Origin: Diadophis punctatus similis
Taxonomy: Eukaryota > Chordata > Lepidosauria > Squamata > Dipsadidae
Direction: 5' to 3'
Assembly (NCBI GenBank): GCA_023053685.1
Contig: JALIGW010000016.1
Span: forward strand, 14,546,973-14,610,972
DNA length: 64,000 nt
The stretch's first letter is position 1. Each line of letters opens with the position of its first letter. This document shows, one piece after another, positions 1-11,450 of this stretch. Made by a program: the position numbers and the translations under genes. The notes under the pieces were generated by a model, which was given only the letters and a program-made list of their open reading frames with translations, ran no database searches and was not told the DNA's origin.

Positions 1-145
1 TGCGGGCTACAGGTGGCAAGACTGATGACATCACCACAGTGGGTGGGTGAGCTTAGCATTGGGGGACGACGACAATGATAAGATTTAAAGTAGCAACCAA
101 AGAGCTGGAAGTCATAGGATAATAACAATAACAATAACAATAACA

Positions 146-468
146 GAGTTGGAAGGGACCTTGGAGGTCTTCTAGTCCAACCCCCTGCTTACGCAGGAAA
201 CCCTACACTACTTCAGACAGATGGTTATCCAACATCTTCTTAAAAACTTCCAGTGTTGGAGCATTCACAACTTCTGGAGGCAAGCTGTTCCACTGATTTA
301 TTGTTCTAACTGTCAGGAAATTTCTCCTTAGTTCTAGGTTGCTTCTCTCCTTGATTAGTTTCCACCCATTGCTTCTTGTTCTACCCTCAGGTGCTTTGAA
401 GAATAGTTTGACTCCCTCTTCGTTGTGGCAACCCCTGAGATATTGGAACACTGATATCATGTCACCCC
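146..468 (-). mobile_element. CR1 LINE 3' end (ORF2 C terminus)
   Basis: The minus strand encodes the end of CR1 ORF2 (VFQYLRGCHNEEGVKLF, then RTINQWNSLPPEVVNAP) and the usual 3' end, in plus orientation agagttggaaggga followed by tctagtccaaccccctgc. A TAACAA-type repeat (120-145) abuts it as tail. It is a 5'-truncated relic in PANX1 intron 3. Confidence 0.85.
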
Positions 469-984
469 TATATAAATTTGTTTGATTTGGGAGAAGAGGC
501 TAGTGGGAACAACCGGTACTAAAGCCTTTTGTAAGGTATTCGTTTTCTCCTTGAAAGCCCTAAAAGTCCACCAACAAACTTTTAAAAAGACTGAAAACTA
601 CCACATGACCACATAAAAGAAGAATTTAAAAAAGACGCTTCAACCGAAGTCCCACAGAGGATGTCACCTAGCCTGGTGATGAAACGTTTGGAAGCTAAAC
701 AGCAAGCCCGGAGAACAAACCACCATCAATGCTGAAAACCTTGACCCGCCCTCTCCTGGCTGTTCTGAGAGGGATATATAAAGGGGTGCCCATGACTCCC
801 CATTTCCCATCTTTATGACAGGACAACGTGGTTTTTGAGGTGATGGCCTACAGGAGAGGTGCCACCCAAGACAGACATGATGGGGTCAGACACAAAGCTT
901 GTAGATCAGTATTTCCTAACCTTAGCCATTTTAAGATGTGTGGACTTCAACTCCCAGAATACCTCAGCAAACACTATTCTAGAT
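469..984. other. Intron 3 of PANX1, no recognised element
   Basis: Mostly unassigned sequence. About 925-975 carries a decayed arm of the palindromic MITE (acttcaactcccagaatacc). No coding exon is evident. Confidence 0.4.
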
Positions 985-1112
985 CAGGGGTCTCCAACCT
1001 AGGCAAGTTTAAGACTTGTGGACTTCAACTCCCAGAGTTCCTCAGCCAACTTTGCTGGCTGAGGAACTCTGAAGTCCACAAGTCTTAAACTTGCCAAGGT
1101 TGGAGACCCTTG
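985..1112. mobile_element. Palindromic hAT-type MITE with 8-bp duplication
   Basis: The ends CAGGGGTCTCCAACC and its complement enclose two inverted arms containing acttcaactcccagag. The flanks TTCTAGAT (977-984) and TTGTAGAT (1113-1120) are an 8-bp target duplication with one mismatch, as expected for hAT transposons. Confidence 0.8.
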
Positions 1113-1330
1113 TTGTAGATGATGCAGGATGTCCAATTTTCTCAATTTCTTCCAAAAAATCTTACTTCCCTTGTCGGGCTAGTGGAAGACCTACTCCGCT
1201 CCTTCACCATCCTTGAAGCAGAAGTTCAACCAGGCTGTGTGATGATAAGCTTGTCCTCCAGCAGAGGAGAACATGGTGGGTGAAGGGAAATCTGAAGAAA
1301 AATGGAAAAGCAGATAGAGATGTATGTTAC

Positions 1331-1551
1331 CTCTGTGCAATATTTTCAATGGCAGGCGGGGAGCTGGCTGCGTCTCTGGCATCGCAGTTCCGGCAACTGT
1401 TGGCAGCTTTGATGGCTCGGTTATAAGCCTTGTCAAGTTCTTCCAAGATAAATTTCAGATCCGAAGAAAGGTGAGGCGCTGCGGTGAAACGCCAAAAGAT
1501 CCATGGCAGGTAGAGCAAGATGGCAAGCAGCAGCAGGATGTACGGGAAAAA
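1331..1551 (-). CDS. PANX1: PANX1 coding exon 3 (pannexin-1, second membrane segment)
   Basis: This exon continues the pannexin-1 channel protein. It opens with [16 protein letters not shown], the second transmembrane helix, then runs into the cytoplasmic loop ([29 protein letters not shown]), which matches vertebrate PANX1 closely. The acceptor reads ctttcag before TTT TTC at 1551 (phase 0). The donor is AG|GTAAC at 1331/1330 (phase 2), so the exon is 73 codons plus 2 nt. The C-terminal side ([11 protein letters not shown]) looks one residue shorter than my recollection of the human protein. The next exons, with transmembrane helices 3 and 4 and the caspase-cleaved tail, lie outside the window to the left. 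Confidence 0.95.
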
Positions 1552-1689
1552 CTGAAAGAGAAAATCAGAAGAAAGAATTTTCAACCAGGATTCAAATTCA
1601 GGCTGATACAAATCAAGTAATTTTATTGCGGTCGTTCACCAGCAGATCAGACAAGAAACTCCAAATGTTCTGACATCTTACAGGTGGGA

Positions 1690-2003
1690 ATGTATCGGGG
1701 TGGATTTGATTTAAATCAAGTCGATTTAAATCATAATTTTTAAAGAACAACTGTCATCTCTCTGGCCCGCAGCGGCTCCTCCTCTGACCCACTGTTGACT
1801 GACCAACAGTCCCAATATTGCAGAATATACACCTCATGCTACATAACTAAGCTCCATTTCATGCTGAATAAACTAAATAATTAATGTAGCTTAAATAGAA
1901 AACTATCTTTAGATAGATTTTTACTCCAAAAGTATTTTATTAAAATAAATTTGATAAAAATTTAATTTTTTTTTATTTAAATCAATTTTTATCCACCCTG
2001 GGA
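1690..2003. mobile_element. AT-rich element with inverted ends, in PANX1 intron 2
   Basis: The left end ggtggatttgatttaaatca is mirrored at the right end (atttaaatcaatttttatcc, then accctgg). The interior is AT rich and non-coding. It looks like a non-autonomous DNA transposon; the superfamily is not clear. Confidence 0.6.
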
Positions 2004-2390
2004 TGTATGCACAGACTATGATTTGGTGTAGATATCCTGGCTAAGAATTCTGGGTTTGTGTCACGGTGTGATTTATTGTCTGTTGTATGTATATGCAGGG
2101 AGATGCATCCCTATTTAATATAATGGTACATTCCTACCACGTGATTGATATTTTCTTGTATGCATGTGTGCATTCCAAAGTTTCCATTCTACCCTTCTTC
2201 TTCTGACTTCCAACGAGGGAAGTCGCATTTTATATTAGGCATGTGATTAATTAGAATTTATTGTTTTTGTACCGAAATAAATATTTTACTTAGACCTTTA
2301 AACTGCGGTTTTATTTCTAATGTTTGAATTCTGGGGAAAAGATCTATATCGCCTCTGTGAGATAAATTCTCACTCCGTCAGTTTGGCAGT
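2004..2390. other. Unassigned, possible LTR-like stretch
   Basis: No coding. Contains a TATTTAATATAAT segment, an AATAAATATTTT signal near 2276 and a CTCACTCCGTCA end, loosely like a solo LTR, but no paired copy or target duplication is visible. Confidence 0.25.
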
Positions 2391-3290
2391 CCTATAGGTA
2401 AACAACGGCAGTTTATGGGATTACAGGGAGTCATTGACTTAGGACCGAAAGGAAGCCTGCCGTTTATGGTCATAACTCATGACAAGTAAAGCAGGTAACC
2501 CACATGAGTGACTCCATTTTACGACCTTTTTTTGCAGGGGTCATTAAACAAATCATTGTGGTCATTAAGCAAACACCATGGTCATTAAGCAAACACCATG
2601 GTCATTAAGCAAACCATTACTACAGGTAGTCCTTAACTTATGACCACAACTGAGACCAAAATGTGTTGTTAAGTGAGACATTTGTTAAGTGAATTTGCCC
2701 CACTTTACGACTTTTCTTGTGACACTTGTTAAGTGAATCATTGCAGTGGTTAAGTTAGGAATACAGTGGTGAAGTAAATCTGGCTTCCCCATTGACTGCT
2801 TGTCAGAAGGTCACAAAAGGTGATCGTATAATCCATGGACTCTGCAACAGTCATAAATATGAACCAGTTGCCAAGCATCTGAATTTTAATCACCTCATCA
2901 AAAGGTCGTACTGTGGAACTGCAAAGGTTGTAACTGTGAAAAACGGCAATTCACATTTTTCAGTGCCGTTGTAACTTTGAACAGTCACTAAACGAACTGT
3001 TGGAAGTCGAGGACTACTTGTATAGGGTGTTTTTGCCAAAACCTGGAAGTAGATGCTGGATTTGGGCCAAAATGTCATAAATTGTGATTATGTGACTGTA
3101 GGATGCTGCAAACAGCCATAAACGCAGGTCTATTTATGAGTGCCCGAAATGCGGTCATGTGACGGAAGGGAGGGTGGGGCCATCGGAACTTCAGAACTGG
3201 GTCCTAAGTACATTTTGGGGGAATCCATCCTAACTTTGAATGGTTGTTAAGCGATCGGTCATAAGTGAAGGACTATGTGTTAAGTATCAA
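2391..3290. mobile_element. Decayed, nested mariner-type MITEs (family A)
   Basis: A core copy from about 2625 (caggtagtccttaactta) to about 3022 (cgaggactacttgta) is flanked by diverged fragments of the same or a related family (2391-2620 and 3040-3280, ending gtcataagtgaaggacta). A short tandem triplication of gtcattaagcaaaccatg type lies at 2540-2615. Confidence 0.6.
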
Positions 3291-3835
3291 GTCAACATAA
3301 TGCGGTTAGTTTTTAGGGGTGAAGCTTATAGTTAGTATGTATTAAAAAGTATATTATCTGTTAGGAACTCGGAATCTTGTCACTTATGCAACTTGGCATC
3401 CTGTGTACATAATTCATTTCCTAGAAAGACATTGAATTATAGGAGTTGCAGTCTAATTCATCTCAAGCTGCTAGATCAGGAAAATGTGCTTGATAGACAT
3501 CCAAGGTAAGCATTAATAGTGATTTACATTTTGTTAGATCTTTATCTTGCCCTGCATCAGGAACAAAAGCTGGTGTTAAATAGCACTCCCTTCTTTTCTC
3601 CTTCTAGTCTGCACTGAACTTTTGTTTCATAGTCCTCAGCAATCTTGAGTGGATGTGGTTCAGGAAAGTAGCTTTAAATATTTATATTTAAAGAGCTGAG
3701 ATGTTTTCTGGATCAGGGAGCTTTGTTTACAGTCATTTGTGCCTTACTCTAGGTTGGACTGCTACAATGCATTCTACATGGGGCTACCTTTGAAGGACAT
3801 TCAGAAATGATAACCGTCTAAAATGCAGATGGCTT
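3291..3835. other. Unassigned intron 2 sequence
   Basis: AT-rich, non-coding, no repeat family recognised. Confidence 0.35.
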
Positions 3836-3837
3836 CA

Positions 3838-3990
3838 TAGATTAACAGAGTTGAAAGGGACCTTGCAGGTCATCTAGTCCAACCCCCTGCCCAAGCAGGA
3901 GATCCTTACATCTGCCGCTACCTAGCATCAAACTCACAACCTCCTGATTGTGAGGCAAGAGCTCTACCTCTAATCATAGGTGCTCCTTGT
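3838..3990 (-). mobile_element. tRNA-derived SINE with CR1 tail
   Basis: On the minus strand a tRNA-like head with A-box-like (TAGAGGTAGAGCTC) and B-box-like (GGTTGTGAGTTTGATGC) segments is followed by a CR1 3' end. A better preserved copy lies at 47014-47164 on the plus strand. Confidence 0.75.
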
Positions 3991-4059
3991 TGCAACCACA
4001 TAACACTGCTACTTTGGGAGCTACACTGGTCAACAGCCAGCTTCTGGTATAATTCAATA

Positions 4060-5004
4060 TGATGGGTATCATTTTTAAAGTGTACTAGTGAGGCCACACT
4101 TGGAATGCTGCATGCAGTTCTGGTCACCACACACGAAGAGTGCAGAGAAGAGCCACCAAGATGATTAGGGGACTGGAGGCTAAAACATACGATGAACGGT
4201 TGCAGGAACTGGGCATGGCTAGTCTAGTGAAGAGAAGGACTAGGGATGACATGATATCAGTCTTCCAATATTTGAGGGGCTGCCACAGAGAGGAAGGGGT
4301 CACACTATTTTCCAAAGCACCTGAAGGCCACACTAGGAATAATGGATGGAAACTGACCAAGGAGAGATTCAACCGGGAAATAAGGAGAAATTTTCTGACA
4401 GTGAGAACAATCAACCAGTGGAACAACTTGCCTTCAGAAGTTGTGGCAGCTTCATCACTGGACGCTTTCAAGAAGAGACTGGACTGCCACCTGTCAGAAA
4501 TGGTGTAGGGTCTCCTGCTTGGGCGGGGGGTTGGACTAGATGACCTACAAGGTCCCTTCCAACTCTGTTAATCTGTTAATGATCAAGACTAAACCATATG
4601 ATGAATGATTGAAAGAACTACGGTAGGCATGCCTAGTTTAACAAGAAGAAAAATTAGGATGGGCATGATAACTGTCTTCCATTACTTGTGGAGGCTATCA
4701 TAGAGAAGAGGGGATTGACTTATTCTCCAAAGCAGCAGAGGGCAGGACTGGAAGTAATGGGTGGAAGCTTGTTAAAGAGAGATCCAACTTAGAACTAAGA
4801 AATTTTCTGACAGGGAGAACAATCAATGGAATAGCTTACCTCCTGGAGAGGTGGGTGCTACATCAAAAATAGACCGGACCACCATTTGACTGGTATGATA
4901 TAAAGTTTCCTGCAGGAACCAATCTGGGTTGGTCAGTCTCCTGCCTTGAGCAGGAGGCTGGACTAGAAGACCTCTGAAGTCGCTTCCAGCCCTACGAGTC
5001 TATG
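4060..5004 (+). mobile_element. Two CR1 3' ends in tandem
   Basis: 4060-4575 encodes the CR1 ORF2 C terminus (VQRRATKMIRGL in related copies, here QRRATKMIRGLEAKTYDERL, VFQYLRGCHREEGV) and ends in the standard tail aaggtcccttccaactctgt. 4576-5004 is a second, more diverged and frameshifted copy ending ccagccctacgagtctatgt. Confidence 0.8.
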
Positions 5005-5012
5005 TTCTAAAG

Positions 5013-5147
5013 CAGTGTTTCTCAACCTTGGCAGTTTGAAGATGTGTGGACTTCAACTCCCAGAATTCCCCAGCCAGCGTTGCTGGCTGGGGAATTCTGG
5101 GAGTTGAAGTCCACACATCTTCAAACTGCCAAGGTTGAGAAACACTG
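5013..5147. mobile_element. Near-perfect palindromic hAT-type MITE
   Basis: The 135-bp element begins CAGTGTTTCTCAACCTTGG and ends with its exact complement. Arms meet at ccagccagcgttgctggctgg. The flanks TTCTAAAG (5005-5012 and 5148-5155) are an exact 8-bp target duplication. Confidence 0.92.
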
Positions 5148-5280
5148 TTCTAAAGTAAGGGTGAAGAACGATGGCCTTTTTTATGATTTGTGGACCATGC
5201 TGGCTCAGGAATTCTGGGAGTTGAAGTCCACAAGTCATAAAGGGGTGATGATACCCCACCTCTCTTCTAAAGTTTAGCGT
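5148..5280. mobile_element. Fragment of a related hAT MITE
   Basis: Contains gaattctgggagttgaagtc and cacaagtcataaaggggt, one arm of the family that is intact around 50332-51430. It lies next to the preceding palindromic element. Confidence 0.5.
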
Positions 5281-5460
5281 GGTTCAGGGTTTTCTTCCAA
5301 TAACATTTACTGACCTAATAAGGTCAAACAGAGTGGGTTCCCTTTACTTAGTGAGTGCCATCCACAGAGGCCACAGATTCACACATTCTCGATTACTCTC
5401 CACCAGCATCCTATGGCCATTTCAATGTCTCCTTCCCCACTGGCATTTAGAAAGTCTATA

Positions 5461-5886
5461 CAGGTAGTCCTCAACTTACGACCACAATGGAGTCCAAAAT
5501 TTCTGTTGTTAGGTGAGGCATTTGTTAAGTGAGTTTTGCCCCATTTTACGACCTTTCTTGCCACCGTTGTTATGTGAATCACTGCAGTTGATAAGTTAGG
5601 TAAGCCAGTTGTTAAGTGAATCTGGCTTCCCCATTGACTTTACTTGTCAGATGGTCACAAAAGATGATCACATGACCTTGGTGGACACAGCAACGGTCAT
5701 AAATATGAACCTGTTATATAAATCACGTGATCAAAATTCAGATACTTGGCATCTGAATTTTGATCACGTGATTTATGTGGATGCTGCAAAGCTCATAACT
5801 CTGAAAAATCGACATGTCACTTTTTTCAGTACTGTTGTATCTTTGAACGGTCACTAAATAAACTGTTGTAAGTCAAGGACTACCTG
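5461..5886. mobile_element. Mariner-type MITE, family A
   Basis: Terminal inverted repeats CAGGTAGTCCTCAACTTA and TAAGTCAAGGACTACCTG, flanked by TA on both sides. The 426-bp interior is non-coding and contains an internal inverted repeat around gatcacgtgat (5725-5772). The TA target points to the Tc1/mariner superfamily (inference). Confidence 0.85.
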
Positions 5887-6243
5887 TAAAGTCTTCAAAT
5901 AACCCTGGTGGGTTGAAAGGAGATGTCCGTCCCTCCAGTTATGAAAACAGTTTTAATGGGAATGAGCTGGTTGTAATGGGAGCGAACTGGAAATACTGCC
6001 AGAACCTTACGTTGCCATTTTAAAAAATGTTCTCTTTTTTAAATTCTGTTTTGTTTTCATCCAAGCTACGGCGGGAGTATTGTGCAGTGCTCATAGTTAA
6101 TTATGACTCAGCAGCCAAATTGTGCCGCAAAACAAATAAAAAATTTTAAAATAAAATTTAACAACACCATTTGTAAATTAAAAGGGCTCATTTTATCAGA
6201 GCATATGGGCCAAGGGCTACATGTATTCACGGGGAATTAATAT
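5887..6243. other. Unassigned intron 2 sequence
   Basis: AT-rich, including an A-rich run near 6125-6165. No gene or element recognised. Confidence 0.35.
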
Positions 6244-6656
6244 ATGGTAGAGCAATGTTTGTCAAGCTTGATAACTTCAAGATGTGTGGACTTCAACCAG
6301 AGGTGAGCGTCACATACCGTAACAACCAGTTCACCCAACACCAGAAATGTGAGCTCGCTTTGCTCGCGCGCGTGCCATCCGCGCATGCGTGCGATGTCAC
6401 AAAACACAGGAAATCGCTCGCACGCTGTCCGCACATGCATACAGCATCACAAAACATGGGAATCCGCACATGCATGTGGCATCAAAAACCACAGCAATAT
6501 AGGACTGGACTGCGCCCGGGCGGGTGGGCGGGTCGCAGGTCGCAACTACCTGCAGGTCGCAACTACTGGTTCGCCTGAACTGGTCTGAATCGGGAGCAGC
6601 CCACCACTGACTTCAACTCTTAGGATTCCCTAACCAGCACAAAATAGAGCGTGTTT
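6244..6656. mobile_element. GC-rich hAT-type element nested in a palindromic MITE
   Basis: The inner element 6298-6609 starts CAGAGGTGAGCGTCACATAC and ends CAGCCCACCACTG; ACTTCAAC flanks it on both sides (6290-6297 and 6610-6617), an exact 8-bp duplication. The outer sequence is a truncated copy of the acttcaactcccagaattc palindrome family. Confidence 0.8.
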
Positions 6657-6924
6657 CAGGGGTGAAATGCTCCCAGTTCGCTCGTGCCTGTCGGTCGTCG
6701 GAGAGCAGGTCGCGAAGGCAGCATGACGCTCCGCCCACCCACCGGGACACCGCCATTTGGGTTCTTTTACCCTCTGTGCATGCACAAAGCGTTCTGTGCA
6801 TGCGCAGAGGGTAAAAGAACTCAAATGGCGGCGTCCAGGCAAGTGGGCAGAGCTTCGCGCTGCCTTCGCGATCGGTTCTCCGACGACCGACAGGCACGAG
6901 CGAACCGGGAACATTTCACCCCTG
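6657..6924. mobile_element. hAT-type foldback element
   Basis: Ends CAGGGGTGAAATGCTCCCAG and (C)GGGAACATTTCACCCCTG; the interior folds on itself (accctctgtgcatgcacaaa against tgtgcatgcgcagagggta). Flanks GCGTGTTT and GCATGTTT are an 8-bp duplication with one mismatch. Exon 2 of PANX1 begins about 100 bp away. Confidence 0.85.
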
Positions 6925-7028
6925 GCATGTTTGTATCCTTAGACTTCTCAGAATTGGGTTTAAAATAAGGAGAAGAGAAAAAGAGAGAGGGGGGAAATGA
7001 AACAGGAGAATTATGTGGTTATTCAAAC

Positions 7029-7168
7029 CTTATGAAGCCACAGGGGAAGATGCCCTGATTCACTCTGAGACAGCTGCTTCTGTTGAACTGCAGCCCAGCA
7101 GTAGGAATCCACGTACGCAGCCTGACGCCAAGAAAATGCACTTGGAGAAAAACAGCTCATCTGGGTAC
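7029..7168 (-). CDS. PANX1: PANX1 coding exon 2 (first extracellular loop)
   Basis: The exon encodes 46 residues plus the end of the split Gly61 codon, the same length as in human. It holds the first extracellular loop of the large-pore channel that releases ATP. The two loop cysteines are present (MSCFSPS and DSYCWAA, equivalent to Cys66 and Cys84), as is the Trp-Arg pair (FSWRQAA, Trp74 and Arg75) that lines the extracellular pore constriction in known structures. It ends LPLWLHK. Acceptor: tttcttag before GTACCC at 7168. Donor: AAG|GTTTGA at 7029/7028. It joins exon 1 in phase 1 and exon 3 in phase 0. Confidence 0.96.
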
Positions 7169-7371
7169 CTAAGAAACAAAGCAGGAGACATTGCCAAAAT
7201 AAGGTTACAAAAGACGGAAGAAATACTGAGAATAAGGCATATATGCAATAGAATAAAATAGAACCATTTTCTGCGGATATCATGGGCACATCAGAATGCA
7301 GGGTGTGTTATTTTGCACCCAACAGGCTATTTTTTATTCTATGTAGAGAATTAAATGTGATTATCCATGGA

Positions 7372-7738
7372 GGACCCAAAGGTGCCTTTTCAGGAGGCAA
7401 CTGGACTTTCTTGTTTTTTCTTTGGAAGACGTTTCGCTTCTCACCCAAGAAGCTTCTTCAGCTCTGACCGGATGGTGGGAATGGAAGGATTTATACTCCT
7501 TGCAGACAGCTGGTCAATTGCATCCTTTTAGAAAGTTGTTGAGGCCACTTGGAGGTTTATCTCTGTCCTCAGGGTCACCTGAGTGGTGCTCCTGGTTCCT
7601 GGTCCTTAAGAAGCTTCTTGGATGAGAAGTGAAACGTCTTCAAAAGAAACACCAAGAAAGTCCAGTTGCCTCCAGAAAAAGCACCTTTGGGACAACCATC
7701 ACCTGGATGACTGAGAATCTCTACAGACTTTTATCCAG
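7372..7738. repeat. Dispersed repeat with about 90-bp inverted ends
   Basis: The left side (ggcaactggactttcttg, gaagacgtttcgcttctcac) is complementary to the right side (gagaagtgaaacgtcttc, caagaaagtccagttgcctc). Partial copies of the right side lie at 16995-17115 and 25257-25330. No coding seen; class unknown. Confidence 0.65.
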
Positions 7739-7767
7739 GGAGGAAGCAGCCTATCCAAAGATATAGA

Positions 7768-8176
7768 GGTGATCCTCAGCTTACAACCGGTTGCTTAGTG
7801 AAATTACCCCCTCCCCCAAGGCACTTATGACCAGGTTCTGAAGTTTCAACAGACCCACCCACCCACCCCCACGGTCACTGGATTGCATTTTGGGCACTTG
7901 GCAACCAACCCAAACTTATGACTACACGCAGTGTCTTGTAGTCACATAACGATACTTTATTATTTTGCTGGAAACCAGCATTTATTTCCACTGGTTAGCA
8001 AGAAGAAAAAAAGTTCTCTGTATAGAAAACAATGGTTTGCTTAATGACTGTGGTGTTTGATTAACGACGGCCACAAAAAAGGCCGTAAAATTGAGTTGGT
8101 CACATGATGACCATCACGACTTACGGCCATGGTGAATAAGCTCCGTTAGGGTCATAAATCAAGGGATTACTTATAT
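7768..8176. mobile_element. Mariner-type MITE, diverged subfamily of A
   Basis: Begins ggtgatcctcagcttacaac and ends taaatcaagggattactt; the interior has cggttgcttagtgaaattac. The same subfamily is seen at 36155-36470. Ends have decayed. Confidence 0.55.
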
Positions 8177-8555
8177 ATGAGTAAATAAATAAACTAAGGA
8201 GAATGAATAAGGAAGTAATGCAGATTCTGTCGGCCCAACAAGGTGAACCAGATAAATTAATGTCGCATAAATCAGGACTATTTTGATTGTAAAAGCTATG
8301 AAACTATCTTGCACACCTGAATGTGCTTCTCCCTCCTTCACTTTACCTACATGTGAACTGGGCTTGTCTGAGAGGTTTTCTCACATTATTATTTTTTTTG
8401 CCAGGGTTCAAGCCTCTCTTATCTGACCATTCCTTTGGTAGCCACTTTTCTTCCTGTCCCTCAGGGTCCTCTATGTCCTCTCCAGATTTTTGGACTTCCC
8501 TAAGGTGTTAATAAGAAACCACAAGGAACCAGCATCACAGCTGCATTACTTAAAT
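8177..8555. other. Unassigned, PANX1 intron 1
   Basis: AT-rich with a pyrimidine-rich stretch at 8325-8480. Nothing recognised. Confidence 0.35.
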
Positions 8556-8695
8556 CAGGGGTCCCCAAACTTGGCAACTTTAAGACTTGTGGACTTCAAC
8601 TCCCAGAATTCTCCAGCCAGCTATGCATAGCTGGCTGGAGAATTCTGGGAGTTGAAGTCCACAAGTCTTAAAGTTGCCAAGTTTGAAGACCTCTG
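8556..8695. mobile_element. Palindromic hAT-type MITE, exact duplication
   Basis: CAGGGGTCCCCAAACTTGGC to GACCTCTG, with arms meeting at ccagctatgcatagctgg. ACTTAAAT occurs on both sides (8548-8555 and 8696-8703). Confidence 0.9.
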
Positions 8696-8703
8696 ACTTA
8701 AAT

Positions 8704-9423
8704 CATGTTATATTGTTCTCAATTTTCCCACAATTCAAAGACCCAAATCACTAGGAATTATGGAAATTGTAATCTAATAAATCTGCAGATAAGGAAACTC
8801 TTGCATATTTTTCGAGTTGGGGTTCCAACTCAAGCCGGGGCTGTACAAGAATAAATAAAAATAAGAGCCAGACAGCTGTGAGGAAAGAAGAAATATTTAT
8901 TCCTAAAAGCCAAACATTTTGGTTTTTTTGGGTCAGGCTGCAGAGAAATGGGATACAGTGGCAAACTTTTATAGGGGGAGCTTGTCTGCGGTGTGGAAGT
9001 GTCTACGTGTTGAGGGGCGTGCATGTGTGTGTGTGTGTATGTATTCTTGTGAACATGCAGTTCTGCTGGAAAAAATTAATTTAACTATTTGTGTTTGCAG
9101 ATTTTGTCTTTTGATATGTGGATTAGATCTGGGTAACTTATTTTGGGGGTTGAGGAAGTTTGCTAATTCTCAAGACCATTGTGGATTCTGTTAATATTTT
9201 AAGGGAAGATGGAAACAATATAAAGAATAAAATATATTTGGATTTCAAACTTCTCACAGTTTTTCTCCCCTTACTCTCTAACCTGGGCAGAAACATTCCT
9301 CAGAAATATTGTTTTCCTGACATGTCTTCATAACTTTGCTTTTGTCTCACTGGACAGCCTGAAGTCAACATTAGCCATTGTAATTTTATAATTAAGTTTT
9401 TATGCTTCTCATCTTTGTTGTTT
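8704..9423. other. Unassigned, with TG microsatellite
   Basis: A short TG run lies at 9021-9042. About 8845-9060 (tttattcctaaaagccaaac, aaacttttataggggga) resembles part of a dispersed LTR-like repeat but has no partner here. Confidence 0.3.
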
Positions 9424-9668
9424 TCCATCACTGGATGTTTTAAAGAAGAGATTAGACATCCATTTGACTGAAATGGTATAATGTCTCCTGCTTAAGCAGA
9501 GGGTTGGGCTAGAAGACCTTCAAGGTCCCTTCCAACTCTCTTGTTCTGTATACAGTTATCTCGCAGAGGTGAGTGTACTCAGATACTATTTCTACTTGGT
9601 CTGCTTGGGCAGGGGGTTGGACTAGATGACCTACTACAAGGTCCCTTCCAACTCTGTTAATCTGTATC
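9424..9668 (+). mobile_element. Two CR1 3' tails
   Basis: 9424-9549 and about 9598-9668 both end in the CR1 tail (ttccaactctgttaatctgt type). Each is short and non-coding. Confidence 0.75.
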
Positions 9669-9693
9669 TGAGTTTATTAGTGTTGGCTGCATC

Positions 9694-10095
9694 CGCAGTG
9701 GTGGGTTCCTACAGGTGCGGTCCACTCTATAGCACTGGTAGTGGCCCGCTGGTGACGTCACAGTACCGGTGCGGTTGGTTGCTGGTGCCTGGGCGCCACC
9801 ATTTTTTTTTAATTTACATTTTGTTTTCAATTTTCTTCATTTTCTGCATATAAAGGTTGCTGTGTTGCCATGGTGTAACACACACTTTGTATGCAAAGCT
9901 TTTCATGTAAGGTATAAAACAGCAAAAATAGTAGTAACATCTCTCTGAAATAACTAATATATGACCGGCAAGCCACGCCCACCCGGTCACATGGCCGGCA
10001 AGCCACGCCCACCTGGTCACATGGCTGGCAAGCCATACCCACAAAATAAGCCACATGCACAGAGTGGTAGTAAAAAAATTAGGAACCCACCCCTG
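9694..10095. mobile_element. hAT-type element, GGTGGGTTCC family
   Basis: Starts cgCAGTGGTGGGTTCCTACA and ends TTAGGAACCCACCCCTG. GCTGCATC is duplicated exactly on both sides (9686-9693 and 10096-10103). Inside is a tandem of the unit catggccggcaagccacgcc (9961-10035). Confidence 0.88.
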
Positions 10096-10103
10096 GCTGC
10101 ATC

Positions 10104-11450
10104 CATATATGCAGATTTGTTTATCTACCTGAGAACTTCCATTTAATGTAACGATCAAAACCACAGAATCGAAGCCTGTAATTTAAATTGCAGGAAACAG
10201 CCAAGGGAAGGAGGAATATTATATATTATTACCGTGAGAAACAAAGAAAGTTTAGAAGATCAGTTGCAAATGTAATTCCAAAGACTGATTCATGAATCAC
10301 GTGAGCTGCCTTGTATTGCAAAGACAACCATCGTGCGATAATCAAACTGGATTGATCATAAACAGTGACTTTTTGTCTGAGACCAAAGAGGGTTAAGAGA
10401 GACCTCGTCAACATGGCATGGACCCAGGGGTTCTTTTCTTCCAAAAACTCAATAGAGTGGAGAAGGGGAAGAGAAGGGGGGAGGAGTGATAGAAATGAGC
10501 TACAAAAGCTATGCTGTCATTCTAGGCAGCAGTCCAAGAATTAAATATACGAGATGCCAAATGCGCAGAGGCTGTCCTGCTCTATTAGGGAGAAGTATGG
10601 AGTAGGAAAAAACACCACTGCAATCTTGTACATGTAAGGGCCCAGCCTTCAAGACTGCATCTGAGTTGCTACCTAATATGCAGATATAATTTCAGAGTAG
10701 TGTGAACGACTTTAGGGTGCTACATTCAGCTCAACTGATGTGTCAAAAGAAGGCGTCCCTTCTTTTTATTTTTCTGCAACGTAGTTATTTACAACCATTT
10801 TTTAAATTTAGAACTGCGCTGCAATTTATAACCAGCGGTATCATAGATGAAGTGCAGAATAAGTCAACAGAAATAGTTCCTTAATAAAAGGGATTCTAAT
10901 TGCCTGTGAACTTACATATGAGTGTGTTCTACAGCTAAACTCCCTGTGTTGTTAAACTAAATACCTCTGTTAAAGAGGAATCCAGGAGAAGGGCTGCAAC
11001 AGAAAAACTTAATGCATGGGTAGACTGACATGAAAATAATAATAATTCACCGTCAGGTATTTGTAACCCAAACTGTTTATTAATTATTTGAAAATTAAGA
11101 ACCCGTTCCTTGCATTGGGCCTGCAATGCACAATTTAATTCAGTGTCAATGAAGTTTAAAATTGATGTAATATATTCACAAATGTGGCCATATCTGTAAA
11201 TATTTTGCTCACTCTATTTTGAATCCTTTGAAGTACTTATTTATTTATTAGTTTGATTTATCTAGCCACCCAACTACATGACTGGGTAGTTTACAATAAT
11301 TTTTTTAAAACTACCAAAAAAAACCCCTCCAAATACAATCATACATACATAAAAATGTATACAAGCACTATAAACCAATTACCAAAATCCACAGCCAAGC
11401 TCCAATAAGCAATCTACAGTCAAGATAACTACTGTATGGGCTATACTGCT
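10104..11450. other. Unassigned 1.3 kb of PANX1 intron 1
   Basis: AT-rich, no credible coding. A fragment like other dispersed tails (tagccacccaactacatgac) lies near 11265-11290. Could be single-copy intron. Confidence 0.35.
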
